Assembly: GCA_964462595.1 (NCBI GenBank)
Contig: CAYWXM010000063.1
Coordinates: 124,001-188,000, forward strand
DNA length: 64,000 nt
Direction: 5' to 3'
DNA from: SURF-21 sp964462595
GTDB lineage: Bacteria; Actinomycetota; Geothermincolia; Geothermincolales; RBG-13-55-18
Shown: in pieces, positions 8,165-16,836 of the stretch
Numbering within the stretch: position 1 is the stretch's first letter
How the letters are laid out: each line of letters starts with the position of its first letter
Position numbers and translations under genes: made by a program
The notes under the pieces: model-generated
Seen by the model: only the letters and a program-made list of their open reading frames with translations
What the model was told of the DNA's origin: nothing
Database searches by the model: none

Positions 8165-9922
8165 TTAACGCTGCGCGTTCTTTCTCAGCACGCTGCCGGG
8201 CAGGGCGCCGGAAACGACCTCGCCGCCCTCCACCACCTGGGTGCCGTTTACGATGACGTCGTCCAGGCCGGTGGGAAAGCGTTCCGGGTCGCGGAAGACG
8301 GCCCCGGTGCGGAAGTTGTCCGCGTCCATGACCAGCAGGTCGGCGCAATACCCCTCCTTCACCAGGCCGCGCCCGGCTATACCGAAGGATTCAGCAGGCA
8401 GCGAGGTGCAGCGCCGCACCGCCTCGGGCAGGTCCAGCAGCTTCTTCTCGTTTACGTAGCGGCCGATGAACTTCGGGTAGCAGCCGTAGAAGAGGTACGA
8501 CGGCTTGCCCACCCCCATGAGGATGGTGTCGGTGGTGATCATGGTGCGGGGGTCCAGCAGGGCCGGGAAAGTGTAGCGTTCGGTGAAGGCGTCGTCGGGC
8601 TCGGACATGGACTCGAACACCAGCACCTGCCCTTCCTCCTCGATGAGGAGGTCGCACATGACGTCGAAGGGGTGCATCCCCCTCTCCTCCGCGATGTCGG
8701 TGAACAGGCGCCCCTCCAGGTGCTTGTTCTTCTCGCCGTGCACGGCCATCACGGTCACCGCGTCCCACCCCATCTGGCGCATGATGTTCAGGGACCAGTC
8801 GTTCCTGCCCCGATGAGGCCAGGTGGGTTTGCCCTTCTCGATATCCCGCAACATCTCCCTGCGCATCCCCGCGTCGCTGATGCGCTCGAGCACCTTGCTG
8901 CGTTCGCCAGTCAGCACCCAGGGCGGGAAGAAGGCCAGCAGGTGGGTGAAGCCGGCGGTGGTGGGCATGATATCCATGGCGATGTCCGCTCCCCCCTGCC
9001 GGTTCTTCTCCAGCCTCTTGAGCACCGCGTTCATGGACGCGTCCAGTGCGAAATCCGGGGCCAGCCTGAGGGCGGTCTCGGGATGCCTGCACATCCACTT
9101 CAGGCCCTTGAGGGCGAGGGGATGCAGCGGACCCGTCCAGGGTACGCTGAAGATATGGGATACCTGCCCCTTTATGCCGTTACGTCGCGCCACCTCGCCC
9201 ACCTCGTCGATGGCCTTGCCCAGGGTGGACGAGGTATAGGAACGCATGTGGCTGGCATAGACCCCACCGTAACCCGTGAGCGACCCGGCCAGCTCGACCA
9301 GCTCTCCGGTATCCGAGAAAAGCCCGGGGAAGTACTGCAGTCCGGTGGAGAGCCCGAAGGCGCCCGCCTCCATGGACTCCTCCAGGGACCTTTTCATCAT
9401 CCCCATGGCCCCGGCGTCGGAAGGCCTGTCCTCCATGCCCAGAGCCGAGATGCGCAGCAAGCCGTGGGGGACCAGCAGGGCCATGTTCAGAAGCAGGCCC
9501 TGCTTCTCGGCATGCTCCATGAACTGCGCCATGCTCTTCCACCGGATGTCGGCGTCGAAGTCCATCTGGGTGAATATCTCCAGGTAGGTCTTCAGGCCCT
9601 CGCGGTTCTCATCGGTGACCGGCGCCAGCGACATGCCGCAGTTCCCGCCTACGAAGGTGGTTATGCCCTGCCTGACCAGTGGCTGCAGCAGTTCCGCCGC
9701 GTCATCCCGGAACATGGTCAGGTCGGCATGGGAGTGGACGTCAATGAAGCCGGGGCAGACCACGCGCCCCGCAGCGTCGATCCTCTTCGCGGCCTCGCCG
9801 TCCTTTAGGTCGCCGACGGCCTCGATCACGTTTCCCCTCACGCCCACGTCGGCGCGGAAAGCCGCTTTCCCCGAGCCGTCGATCACCTTCGCGTTTTCGA
9901 TGACCAGATCGAACATGCGCAT
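8165..9922 (-). CDS. D-aminoacylase / N-acyl-D-amino-acid deacylase family amidohydrolase
   Basis: 585-aa amidohydrolase-3 family enzyme expected to hydrolyse N-acyl-D-amino acids or related amides. Seen: DLVIENAKVIDGSG beta-sandwich start, PGFIDVHSHADL metal motif, GGNCGMSLAP (metal-ligand Cys region of D-aminoacylases), ASHMRSY, KGQVSHIFS, and a C-terminal KEGYCADLLVMD segment closing the sandwich. The length is at the upper end for the family. A G-rich SD precedes two in-frame ATGs at 9922 and 9916; either could be used. It is convergent with the zinc-ribbon gene, with only 39 bp between them. Confidence 0.87.
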   Translation of the reverse strand: MRMFDLVIENAKVIDGSGKAAFRADVGVRGNVIEAVGDLKDGEAAKRIDAAGRVVCPGFIDVHSHADLTMFRDDAAELLQPLVRQGITTFVGGNCGMSLAPVTDENREGLKTYLEIFTQMDFDADIRWKSMAQFMEHAEKQGLLLNMALLVPHGLLRISALGMEDRPSDAGAMGMMKRSLEESMEAGAFGLSTGLQYFPGLFSDTGELVELAGSLTGYGGVYASHMRSYTSSTLGKAIDEVGEVARRNGIKGQVSHIFSVPWTGPLHPLALKGLKWMCRHPETALRLAPDFALDASMNAVLKRLEKNRQGGADIAMDIMPTTAGFTHLLAFFPPWVLTGERSKVLERISDAGMRREMLRDIEKGKPTWPHRGRNDWSLNIMRQMGWDAVTVMAVHGEKNKHLEGRLFTDIAEERGMHPFDVMCDLLIEEEGQVLVFESMSEPDDAFTERYTFPALLDPRTMITTDTILMGVGKPSYLFYGCYPKFIGRYVNEKKLLDLPEAVRRCTSLPAESFGIAGRGLVKEGYCADLLVMDADNFRTGAVFRDPERFPTGLDDVIVNGTQVVEGGEVVSGALPGSVLRKNAQR

Positions 9923-10262
9923 CGCCCCCCTCTCGCATCAAGACCGGCCGCCACAACACCTTGCCCCTCGCCCGCCGCAAAAACGTCTCTCATATATTCA
10001 ACCACAACCGTCGGGCAGGTGTCTCCCGCCTCGCCCGCTGCCGGCCATCTCCGGCGGTGTTTGAGGATTCCTCCCGGGTGCCCTCGCCGCCCTTTACGAA
10101 AAGACCCGGGGCGGGAAAGCCGTCGTCGCCTGGGAATCACCCTATCCCTCCACCATCACCTACACCGTCGAGGCCGGATAAGCGTGCACTGAACCTTACG
10201 GTCGGGGCCCTTCCGCGATGCGCGGCAATATGCCCGTTCGTGGCGGACGGGCACGGCTCGTG
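9923..10262. other. Gene-free spacer
   Basis: About 340 bp between two minus-strand genes. Codon patterns in all frames look random and I see no clear promoter, terminator or repeat. Confidence 0.45.
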
Positions 10263-12077
10263 TCAGGGAGAGGGGCTGCCAGATACGGTGATGGTCTTGA
10301 CGGCGGGTTTGCCGGGGCTTCGGGCGTCTTCCCCCGCTACTCCAGCGTCGACGTCCGTCCTAAGGTAGAGGAGGACCCGGCCGGGCCGCCCTGGTATCTT
10401 TACAACGCGGTAGAGCTCGGCTCCACTCACCTCGTAACCACCCGGCGTAGACGCTGGGGCCTCCACGACCATGCCCGCAAGTTCCATGCCCGTGCCGAGA
10501 AAGCTTCCCACCTCCACGCGTGCGCTCCACTCACCCTGGCCCGTCTCCCCGGCTTCCCACCACAATGCGGGCCGTTCCAGCGCATCCAGGTCGGTCTCCC
10601 CTCCCGGCACCGAGCCGTCGTAAAAAGGATAGGAGGAGACGCCGTCCAGGTAGGAGAGGGAAACGATATCCCCTCCTTCCACCTCAACCAGGCGGTATCC
10701 GGGATAATGGTCGCTCGTCCCTCCCTCGTCGAAATAGACGCAGTTCTGGCAGGAATACACGGTCTCCCCTTCTCCTCCCTCCCAGGGGACGGTCCCGATC
10801 TCGTCGACGTGAAGATGACCTCCAAAAACCGCCTCCACCTCGTGACGCGAGGCGGAAGCGAGCAGCGCCTCCCTTCCTTTTCCGCCCCCGGCGAAGAGGT
10901 AAAAGGGGAAGCGCAGGATATCGCGGTACGAATAGCCCTTGCCGCCGGAGGTGTAGGGGTCGTGATGAAGCGCCATGACCTTGAGGACCGCATGGTCGTG
11001 AGAGGTGAGGTCCTCTTCCAGCCATGCCAGCTCGCCTTCGTAGGTCGCGGGATCGCTTTCGTCCCCGGCGCCCAGCACCTGCCCCTGCCATTTACGCGGC
11101 TCCATGTAGAAGAGCTTGTTCATCACCACGCGGTCGTCGAAGGGCCACTGGTAGGTGTCCAGGCAGGTGAAATGGCAATCCCCGACGTCAAAGGAGTAGT
11201 ACAACGGCCCCAGGTTGTTCTCGTACCATCTTTTACCATCTATCTCGTTCACGTACCCGTCGTGGTTTCCCGGGAGCAGGAACGCGGGTACCTCCAACTG
11301 CAGCAGCACCTGGTAGAACCTCTCGTACTCGCTGAGCAGCTCCCCGGGGCGGCGCTGCCCGCGCACGAAATCGCCGAGCATGAGCACGAAATCCGGGCGC
11401 ACCAGGTTTACCTGCGCGACGGCCTGCTCGAAAAAGAGAGGCTCGCCGTCTTCCGAGATACCCTTGTCCGTCTGGGTGGACAGAAGGGACGAGTTCCCGC
11501 GCTCGTGTACGTGGATGTCGGCGAGGGTGATGAAGGTGAGATCCTCGTCGTCTTCCTCTACCACCGCTACCGCGTGGGGCTGCCCGTCCGCGATGCGCTC
11601 GCCGGCCACGTCCACCTCCAGGCTCAGGTCGTACAGCTCGGGCGTCGCTTCCTCCGGCAAGCGGAAAGAGACGTGCCACACCCGCTCGCTGCGCCCCTCC
11701 GTGCTGCGGTAAGGCCAGCGCTCGGATGCATCCAGGCGCGCATCCGCCAACTCCAGCTCGAAGGAAAGGCCGGCCAGCTCGTCGCGGGAGGCATCCATAC
11801 GGGCATGCCATCCGGAGGCCTCCTCCATGCGGGCTCTTCCCTCCTCGCCGGCCCAGAGGTCCACCTCCACCACCACGACTTCGCCGGGCACCACCATGGC
11901 CGGGTACCCGACGCTGGGCCAGATTATCTCGTTGATGCGAGGCTGGGGGTATTCACCTTCGCTGGGGTAACGGAAAAAGGGCGAGTGCAGAAACGACATC
12001 ACCGCCCCCGTTATAGCCACGTAAACGAGGACCAGTACGAGGGCTGTTCTCGCCAGTCTCTTGAGGAAAAGGCCCAT
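10263..12077 (-). CDS. Membrane-anchored calcineurin-like metallophosphoesterase
   Basis: 604 aa. An N-terminal transmembrane anchor (about residues 8-28, LVLVLVYVAITGAVMSFL) precedes an extracytoplasmic beta-rich region and then a metallophosphoesterase domain with the full motif set: LADIHVHE, LMLGDFV, LLPGNHDGY, ALHHDPY and FGGHLHVD. A beta-rich C-terminal domain follows. It probably cleaves phosphoesters outside the membrane; the substrate is unknown. The ATG at 12077 is used; an upstream in-frame TTG at 12110 with GGAAAG is an alternative that would only lengthen the N-terminal tail. Confidence 0.87.
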   Translation of the reverse strand: MGLFLKRLARTALVLVLVYVAITGAVMSFLHSPFFRYPSEGEYPQPRINEIIWPSVGYPAMVVPGEVVVVEVDLWAGEEGRARMEEASGWHARMDASRDELAGLSFELELADARLDASERWPYRSTEGRSERVWHVSFRLPEEATPELYDLSLEVDVAGERIADGQPHAVAVVEEDDEDLTFITLADIHVHERGNSSLLSTQTDKGISEDGEPLFFEQAVAQVNLVRPDFVLMLGDFVRGQRRPGELLSEYERFYQVLLQLEVPAFLLPGNHDGYVNEIDGKRWYENNLGPLYYSFDVGDCHFTCLDTYQWPFDDRVVMNKLFYMEPRKWQGQVLGAGDESDPATYEGELAWLEEDLTSHDHAVLKVMALHHDPYTSGGKGYSYRDILRFPFYLFAGGGKGREALLASASRHEVEAVFGGHLHVDEIGTVPWEGGEGETVYSCQNCVYFDEGGTSDHYPGYRLVEVEGGDIVSLSYLDGVSSYPFYDGSVPGGETDLDALERPALWWEAGETGQGEWSARVEVGSFLGTGMELAGMVVEAPASTPGGYEVSGAELYRVVKIPGRPGRVLLYLRTDVDAGVAGEDARSPGKPAVKTITVSGSPSP

Positions 12078-12260
12078 AGATCTCCGCCGCTTCGCTCTTT
12101 CCGCGAACAACGATCTTTCCCGGTCCGATCCGCCGCCCCCGGGTACACGGTCAGATTATATAGGACACGGGGGGCTCTTTCCCCGCGTCACGCAGCGGCG
12201 GAGCGAGCGAAGTTCTCGCGATACAAGTGCCCTCCCCGGGTTGCATCGGCAAAAACGCGC

Positions 12261-13499
12261 CTAGGCGTGCTCCTCCCGGATGCGCAGGGCAACGAAGAAT
12301 GTCCCCGCGAAAAGAGCCGCCATCAGGACCAGGCCCCAGAAGAAGTCTACGCCGCCCGTAGCCGACTTGATGCCCTCCATGGCCAGGGTCATGACCACGC
12401 CGCCGGCGTTGCCCAGGAGCATGAGCATACTGGTGGCAGTGCCGGTGAGGTAAGCGCCGGTGGTCTCTTCCGCGAACGCCAGCAGGACCGGCAGGGCGCT
12501 GAGAAGGAAGAAACCAAGGAACCCCCCGACGATGAAGAGCAGCACGGTGCTCTCCAGGGCGCCCACCAGGTAGAGGGTGGGCACGGACACCAGGGCCGCC
12601 AGGAGCAGGAAGGGTTTGCGCCGCATGAGCTTGTCGGATATAGCGGGAATGACTATGCAGCCGGCCACACCCGCCACCACCATCACCGCCCCGATGTTAC
12701 CCGCCGTGGTGGTGCCGATACCCTTGGGCTCCATGATCTTCTCGATCAGCTGCATGAGGCCGACGAAGCAGCCGTTGCCCACGAAGATGATCACGCACAG
12801 GATGCGGAAATTGTGCAGGCCGAAGAGCGAGCGCAGACTTTTCATGTTTATGGTCACTTCCTCGCCCAGCGCCTCTTCCTCCGTCCTCTTGGGCGGCTTG
12901 GGAGGCTTCGCCTTGCCGAAAAGCGCGAAGATAATGAATCCCGCGAGTGCGGCCAGGCTGTAGATGAGCACCAGCATGCGCAGGGCACCGAGGTCGTTGC
13001 CTAATCCTTCCAGGAGCGGCGGCGTGAGGGCCAGGGCCACTATCATCCCGATGAAGAGCGAAAGCGTGCCCAGGCCGTTGGCGAGGGCCGACTCCTCGGT
13101 GGAGAACCAGGTGCTGACCATCTTGGTGATGCTGTTGAGCACGAAGGGCTGCCCGATGGATATGCCGATCATACCGATGAGCACCAGCGCGTAGTTGTCC
13201 ACGAACAGGCGCAGGAAAGAGAAGGCCGCGGTAAGGAAAGCCCCTATCATCACCGCGTAGCGGAAGCCCTTGCGGTCGATGATGAAACCGGCCGGGATGG
13301 ACACGGGTATATAGATGAGAGGGAACATGGTCGCCAGCAGCACCACCTGGAACTCGCTCACCCCCATGAGGGCCTCGGTATCGGCCGTGATGGGCGCATA
13401 GTTCAGCCACATGAGCTGGGTGAGGGCGGCCACGAACATGAAAGCGATGAGCACCACCCAGCGGTAGCGGTAACTTCCGTACTTCTCCCCTTCTTCCAT
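12261..13499 (-). CDS. MFS transporter, FLVCR-like
   Basis: 412-aa polytopic membrane protein with 12 predicted transmembrane segments and a central cytoplasmic loop (KAKPPKPPKRTEEEALGEE). The N-terminus (RWVVLIAFMFVAALTQLMWLNYAPI) and the PLIYIPVSIPAGFIIDRKGFR loop between TM2 and TM3 resemble the FLVCR branch of the major facilitator superfamily, known in eukaryotes for haem or choline transport. The bacterial substrate is open. The ATG at 13499 has GGGAGG with a 5-nt spacer. Confidence 0.86.
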   Translation of the reverse strand: MEEGEKYGSYRYRWVVLIAFMFVAALTQLMWLNYAPITADTEALMGVSEFQVVLLATMFPLIYIPVSIPAGFIIDRKGFRYAVMIGAFLTAAFSFLRLFVDNYALVLIGMIGISIGQPFVLNSITKMVSTWFSTEESALANGLGTLSLFIGMIVALALTPPLLEGLGNDLGALRMLVLIYSLAALAGFIIFALFGKAKPPKPPKRTEEEALGEEVTINMKSLRSLFGLHNFRILCVIIFVGNGCFVGLMQLIEKIMEPKGIGTTTAGNIGAVMVVAGVAGCIVIPAISDKLMRRKPFLLLAALVSVPTLYLVGALESTVLLFIVGGFLGFFLLSALPVLLAFAEETTGAYLTGTATSMLMLLGNAGGVVMTLAMEGIKSATGGVDFFWGLVLMAALFAGTFFVALRIREEHA

Positions 13500-13924
13500 C
13501 GTGGCCTCCCTTCACGATGCGGAATCCATGCCTGTACCATCCGGGGCACTTCCCCTGACAGCTATTCAAGAGGTGCTGTTCAGAAACGCAACCACGGCCT
13601 GACATTGACGGACTGCAGCCCCTTTCGATAAACCGTACTTAAATAATAATCCAGAAAACGCCACAATGACAGCTTGCATTACTGGTGCTGAACAGTATGT
13701 TAATCTGATGTATACACGGGGTGCGGGCAAGGGCGTTCGAACCGGACAGCCCCTACTCGCGATCATCACCGGGATACGCCGCGAGTGAAGCCGGCTGGCG
13801 ACTTCCATATAAAAAGAGAAGGGCGGGTGTGCCTATACGTGAGGTCCCGGGGCTGAGAATGCAGAAGTGCCGAGTGCGGAATGTTCCGCCTTCCAGGAAT
13901 ATCAGAGACGGGGCCGGGCCTTCT
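13500..13924. other. Gene-free spacer with IS remnant
   Basis: 425 bp without an intact gene. The middle part (13576-13695) is AT-richer than its surroundings and looks like an insertion-sequence remnant, annotated separately. The rest shows nothing recognisable. Confidence 0.5.
13576..13695 (-). mobile_element. Possible insertion-sequence remnant
   Basis: Inverted 8-bp ends CTGTTCAG (13576-13583) and CTGAACAG (13688-13695) bracket 120 bp of lower GC. On the minus strand one frame ends GLQSVNVRPWLRF and its TGA stop overlaps the inverted end, as is common where a transposase gene terminates in the terminal repeat. The ends are short and no transposase body remains, so this is tentative. Confidence 0.3.
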
Positions 13925-14542
13925 CTATACTGACGGGGGCATGGCGAAACCCGTGCCGGAATCCTCCAGGGAGGCCAGCAGCTCTTTCCAGTCCGCATCC
14001 CTTCCCCGGTACAAGGCCTGCATGTAGCCCACGGCGATGGCGATGCGGTTCTCCCCCCGTGCGGACATGCCCAGGACGTCCGCGTAGTAGAAGTCCAGGG
14101 TCCGCGCCGAGTAGGTCTCCAGCTCTGCCCGGGAGTAAGTCTCCGACGAGGTGATACCCGGCGTCTCGTCGCGGGCGTAGATGGGCCGGGCCAGGGTGGC
14201 GCCAGGGGTGCTCTTCAGATAATCCTCCGCCCACAGGCATTCCCTGCGCACTATCCTCTCTATGATCTGCGAGGCCTCGGGGTTCAGCGGAGGGATCAGG
14301 CCTTCCATGCGTGCGTACTTCTCGGTCATCAGGTTCCTGCCTTCTACCCCGGCCAGCTTCAGGTCCCCCAGGTAGCTGGACAGGGTGGTCTCGGACCAGG
14401 TGAGGAAGTTGGCGGAGCGGATGATGCGGAACGAGTCCGGGTCCTCCTGGCAGGGTGCGCTTCCTCCCCTGGCGTTCACGGAGGAGAACATGTCCCACTC
14501 CATCTCCATTATCTCCGAGATCAGCTCCTCTTTTCTGCCCAT
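13925..14542 (-). CDS. DUF4125 family protein
   Basis: 205-aa soluble protein. Recognised by MGRKEELISEIMEMEWDMFSSV at the start, the CQEDPDSFRIIRSANFLTWS segment and the YYADVLG...NRIAIAVGYMQALY end, which are characteristic of DUF4125. The function is unknown. The ATG at 14542 has AGGGGGGAAG with a short spacer; the longer upstream frame has no SD. It is followed on the same strand by the IS remnant and MFS gene, and preceded by an ATC-hydrolase-like gene 108 bp away. Confidence 0.82.
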   Translation of the reverse strand: MGRKEELISEIMEMEWDMFSSVNARGGSAPCQEDPDSFRIIRSANFLTWSETTLSSYLGDLKLAGVEGRNLMTEKYARMEGLIPPLNPEASQIIERIVRRECLWAEDYLKSTPGATLARPIYARDETPGITSSETYSRAELETYSARTLDFYYADVLGMSARGENRIAIAVGYMQALYRGRDADWKELLASLEDSGTGFAMPPSV

Positions 14543-14650
14543 ATCTTCCCCCCTGGTACTTTCCATCACGCCGTGCTCATAGCCGATCCCTGCCAGCGGC
14601 ACCCTGCGTCCCGGCCTCAAACACCTGACTAGATGATTATAAACCCTCCG

Positions 14651-15325
14651 TTAATCCGATCTCTCATTTTCCCCCGCGGCTATCTCCAGCGCTTTCAGCT
14701 CCAGCTGCCGGCTGTATTTCTCCCACTGCGATTTCTCTTCGTCGGGGGCGCGCCACAGCTCGAAGTGGCAGGTCTCGGCGCCGGCGGGTATGGTCCGCGT
14801 GAAGCGCACCTGCCATTCGGAGAGCATGCCCTTCTCCCGGGCCGCCTCCAGCATCCCCTGCACGAAGTAGCGCTGCACGCGGCAGTCGAAGGCCGCGTAG
14901 TAGTCCTGGTGCGGGCACCACAGGATATGGAAGCTCACCTTGTCCTCGGATTCGATACTGGGATCCTCCAGCGAGGCATAGGCGATGCAGTTTATCACGG
15001 TGGCGAAGAAACTGGCGAGCTCGGCGTCGCTCATCTCCTGCGGCCTCTCGAAACCCTCCAGCATCTGGCGGCCGACGTCCAGGCCTACCTCGCGGAGGGC
15101 TTCGTTCACCACTTCCTGCCCGCGGGCTCCGAACTCCCTTTCGCAGGCCTTGAGGATGCGGATGACCGCCATGGCCTGCATGGTCCCCCAGATCCACAGC
15201 ACGCCGGGGTCGAAATCTCCCCCGGTCAGCACTTCCTCCCTGAGCCTTTCGAGGCCCCTTGCATAGGGGAAGTTGAACTTGAAATCTTGCCAGGACTCCT
15301 CCTGGCGGTGATCGTAGTGAGCCAT
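14651..15325 (-). CDS. L-2-amino-thiazoline-4-carboxylate (ATC) hydrolase-like family protein
   Basis: 224 aa. Seen: EALREVGLDVGRQMLEGF helix, then FHILWCPHQDYYAAFDCRVQRYFVQGMLEAA, a pattern of the ATC_hydrolase family, which in the characterised case opens the thiazoline ring toward cysteine. Family membership says little about the true substrate. The ATG at 15325 has AGGGAGG with a 6-nt spacer. The gene's 5' side abuts a 22-bp inverted repeat at 15349, so its promoter may lie within that repeat cluster. Confidence 0.68.
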   Translation of the reverse strand: MAHYDHRQEESWQDFKFNFPYARGLERLREEVLTGGDFDPGVLWIWGTMQAMAVIRILKACEREFGARGQEVVNEALREVGLDVGRQMLEGFERPQEMSDAELASFFATVINCIAYASLEDPSIESEDKVSFHILWCPHQDYYAAFDCRVQRYFVQGMLEAAREKGMLSEWQVRFTRTIPAGAETCHFELWRAPDEEKSQWEKYSRQLELKALEIAAGENERSD

Positions 15326-15348
15326 GGTTTTTCCTCCCTTGTCCCTCA

Positions 15349-15496
15349 GGGTCAGGTCTCGAATATCGAGTCGCGATCCGTTGAACGGCATGGGTCGCGT
15401 ATCGGGATCAGGCTTTCACGGTTTTCATATTATACTAAACCGCTCGATATTCGAGACCTGACCCCCTTCCCGCGCTCGATATTCGAGGTTGACCCC
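15349..15496. repeat. Cluster of 22-bp inverted repeats
   Basis: A 22-bp sequence at 15349-15370 (begins GGGTCAGGTCTCG) has a perfect reverse complement at 15443-15464 (ends CGAGACCTGACCC). A third, imperfect copy in the second orientation lies at 15475-15496 (CTCGATATTCGAG then GTTGACCCC). Each unit also contains a palindromic CGATATTCG/CGAATATCG core. The cluster fills the divergent spacer between the ATC-hydrolase-like gene and the K+ channel gene. Confidence 0.85.
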
Positions 15497-15563
15497 GTTT
15501 CTGACCGCTATCTGATAGCATATATCCAGTGGGTGGCGCACAGGCATTCGGCGGGAGGCGGCA

Positions 15564-16631
15564 ATGCGTGATCTGAGAAGAAGGCTGGCCTTCAGGTGGG
15601 AGGCCATGCAGGTGCGCTTCTCGCGCAAGCGCTTCGGTTTCTGGATACTGTTCAACCTGTGCGCCATCCTGCTCGTAAGCGCCCTGGTGACCTTTATCCT
15701 GGAGAGGGGGAAGAACCCGGGCATCCACAGCTACTGGGACGCCCTGTACATGGTTTTCATCACCATAGCCACCGTCGGCTACGGGGATATCACCCCGGTC
15801 ACCGCCGGGGGGAGGGTAACCATTATCATCACCCTGGTCCTGGGCATCGGCGCCCTCAGCGGCTTCATAAGCCTGATGGCCACCAGGAGGGCGGAGAAGG
15901 CTAAAAGGAGGTACAGCGGCTTGGAGAATAAAACCGACAGCAGGGACCATATCGTCGTGTGCGGCTGGAACAGCCGGGGGAGATTCGTCATCGACAGGCT
16001 CGAGGACGAGATAAAAAAAGCGCTCGTCCCGGTGGTCCTGCTCTGCGACCTGGAGGAGAACCCCATAGGCGACGAATACATCTTTTTCCTGAGAGGCAAC
16101 CCGGCAAGCGAGGCGGACCTGCGGCGGGCCAACATCGGTGAGGCCAGGGCGGCCATACTGCTGGCCGACGAGAGCAGGGGAGGGAGCAGCGGTGACGCGG
16201 ACGCGAGGACGGTGCTCACGGCCCTGACCATCAGGGGCATAAGCCCCGATGTCAAGATGACCGCCGAGGTGCTCGAGCCCGAGAACATCCACCACCTGGA
16301 GCTGGCCGGGGTGGGCGAGATACTCGATACCGATTCCTTCCTGGGCAACCTCATCGCCAGGTCGGCCTTGCACTACGGGTTGATCAATACCATCTCCAAC
16401 ATCGTTGCCCGAGAGGGGGACATGCGCACATACACCATACCCGCCATTGGCGAGATCGTGGGACACACCAGGGCGGAGGTGGAATCCCTTTTGCAGAAGG
16501 AATACGGAGCATTTCTACTCACCATATCCAGGAGCACGGGGTCCAAACCCCCAGCCAAGGACTATCGCATACAGGACGGCGACTACCTGACGGTCATCGC
16601 GGAGAAGAAACCCTTCAGCACCACCGCCTGA
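15564..16631 (+). CDS. Two-TM potassium channel with RCK (TrkA-N/TrkA-C) domain
   Basis: 355 aa. TM1 is at about residues 25-46, the pore loop carries the TVGYGD selectivity filter at 70-75, and TM2 follows at about 85-106. A cytoplasmic RCK domain starts at DHIVVCGWNSRG (about 130) and runs through a TrkA-C part ending YRIQDGDYLTVIAEKK. This is the MthK-like ligand-gated layout. The glycine pattern of the Rossmann loop (CGWNSRG) departs from a classic GxGxxG, so the ligand may not be a dinucleotide. It is divergent from the ATC-hydrolase-like gene across the inverted-repeat cluster. Confidence 0.92.
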   Translation: MRDLRRRLAFRWEAMQVRFSRKRFGFWILFNLCAILLVSALVTFILERGKNPGIHSYWDALYMVFITIATVGYGDITPVTAGGRVTIIITLVLGIGALSGFISLMATRRAEKAKRRYSGLENKTDSRDHIVVCGWNSRGRFVIDRLEDEIKKALVPVVLLCDLEENPIGDEYIFFLRGNPASEADLRRANIGEARAAILLADESRGGSSGDADARTVLTALTIRGISPDVKMTAEVLEPENIHHLELAGVGEILDTDSFLGNLIARSALHYGLINTISNIVAREGDMRTYTIPAIGEIVGHTRAEVESLLQKEYGAFLLTISRSTGSKPPAKDYRIQDGDYLTVIAEKKPFSTTA

Positions 16632-16836
16632 ACGGCCGGCCTTAACCCCGCCGACGAGGTGGAATATCGCTACGGCCGGGAAGCCGGTTACGATTGCTCC
16701 AGCTCGAATAACACCCTCGAACTGTCCACCTGTCCCACCGGATGATAGCCGCAGCCTTGCTGATTCATCCAGGTATGGCCTTGACCGTAATGCAACAGCT
16801 CGCCGGACGCTTTCTCCGGGTAGTAATACCGGGCTC

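Noticed and set aside
10218..13004. A 928-codon open frame on the plus strand
   Set aside because: It runs antisense across the metallophosphoesterase and MFS genes; both minus-strand genes have clear motifs and SDs.
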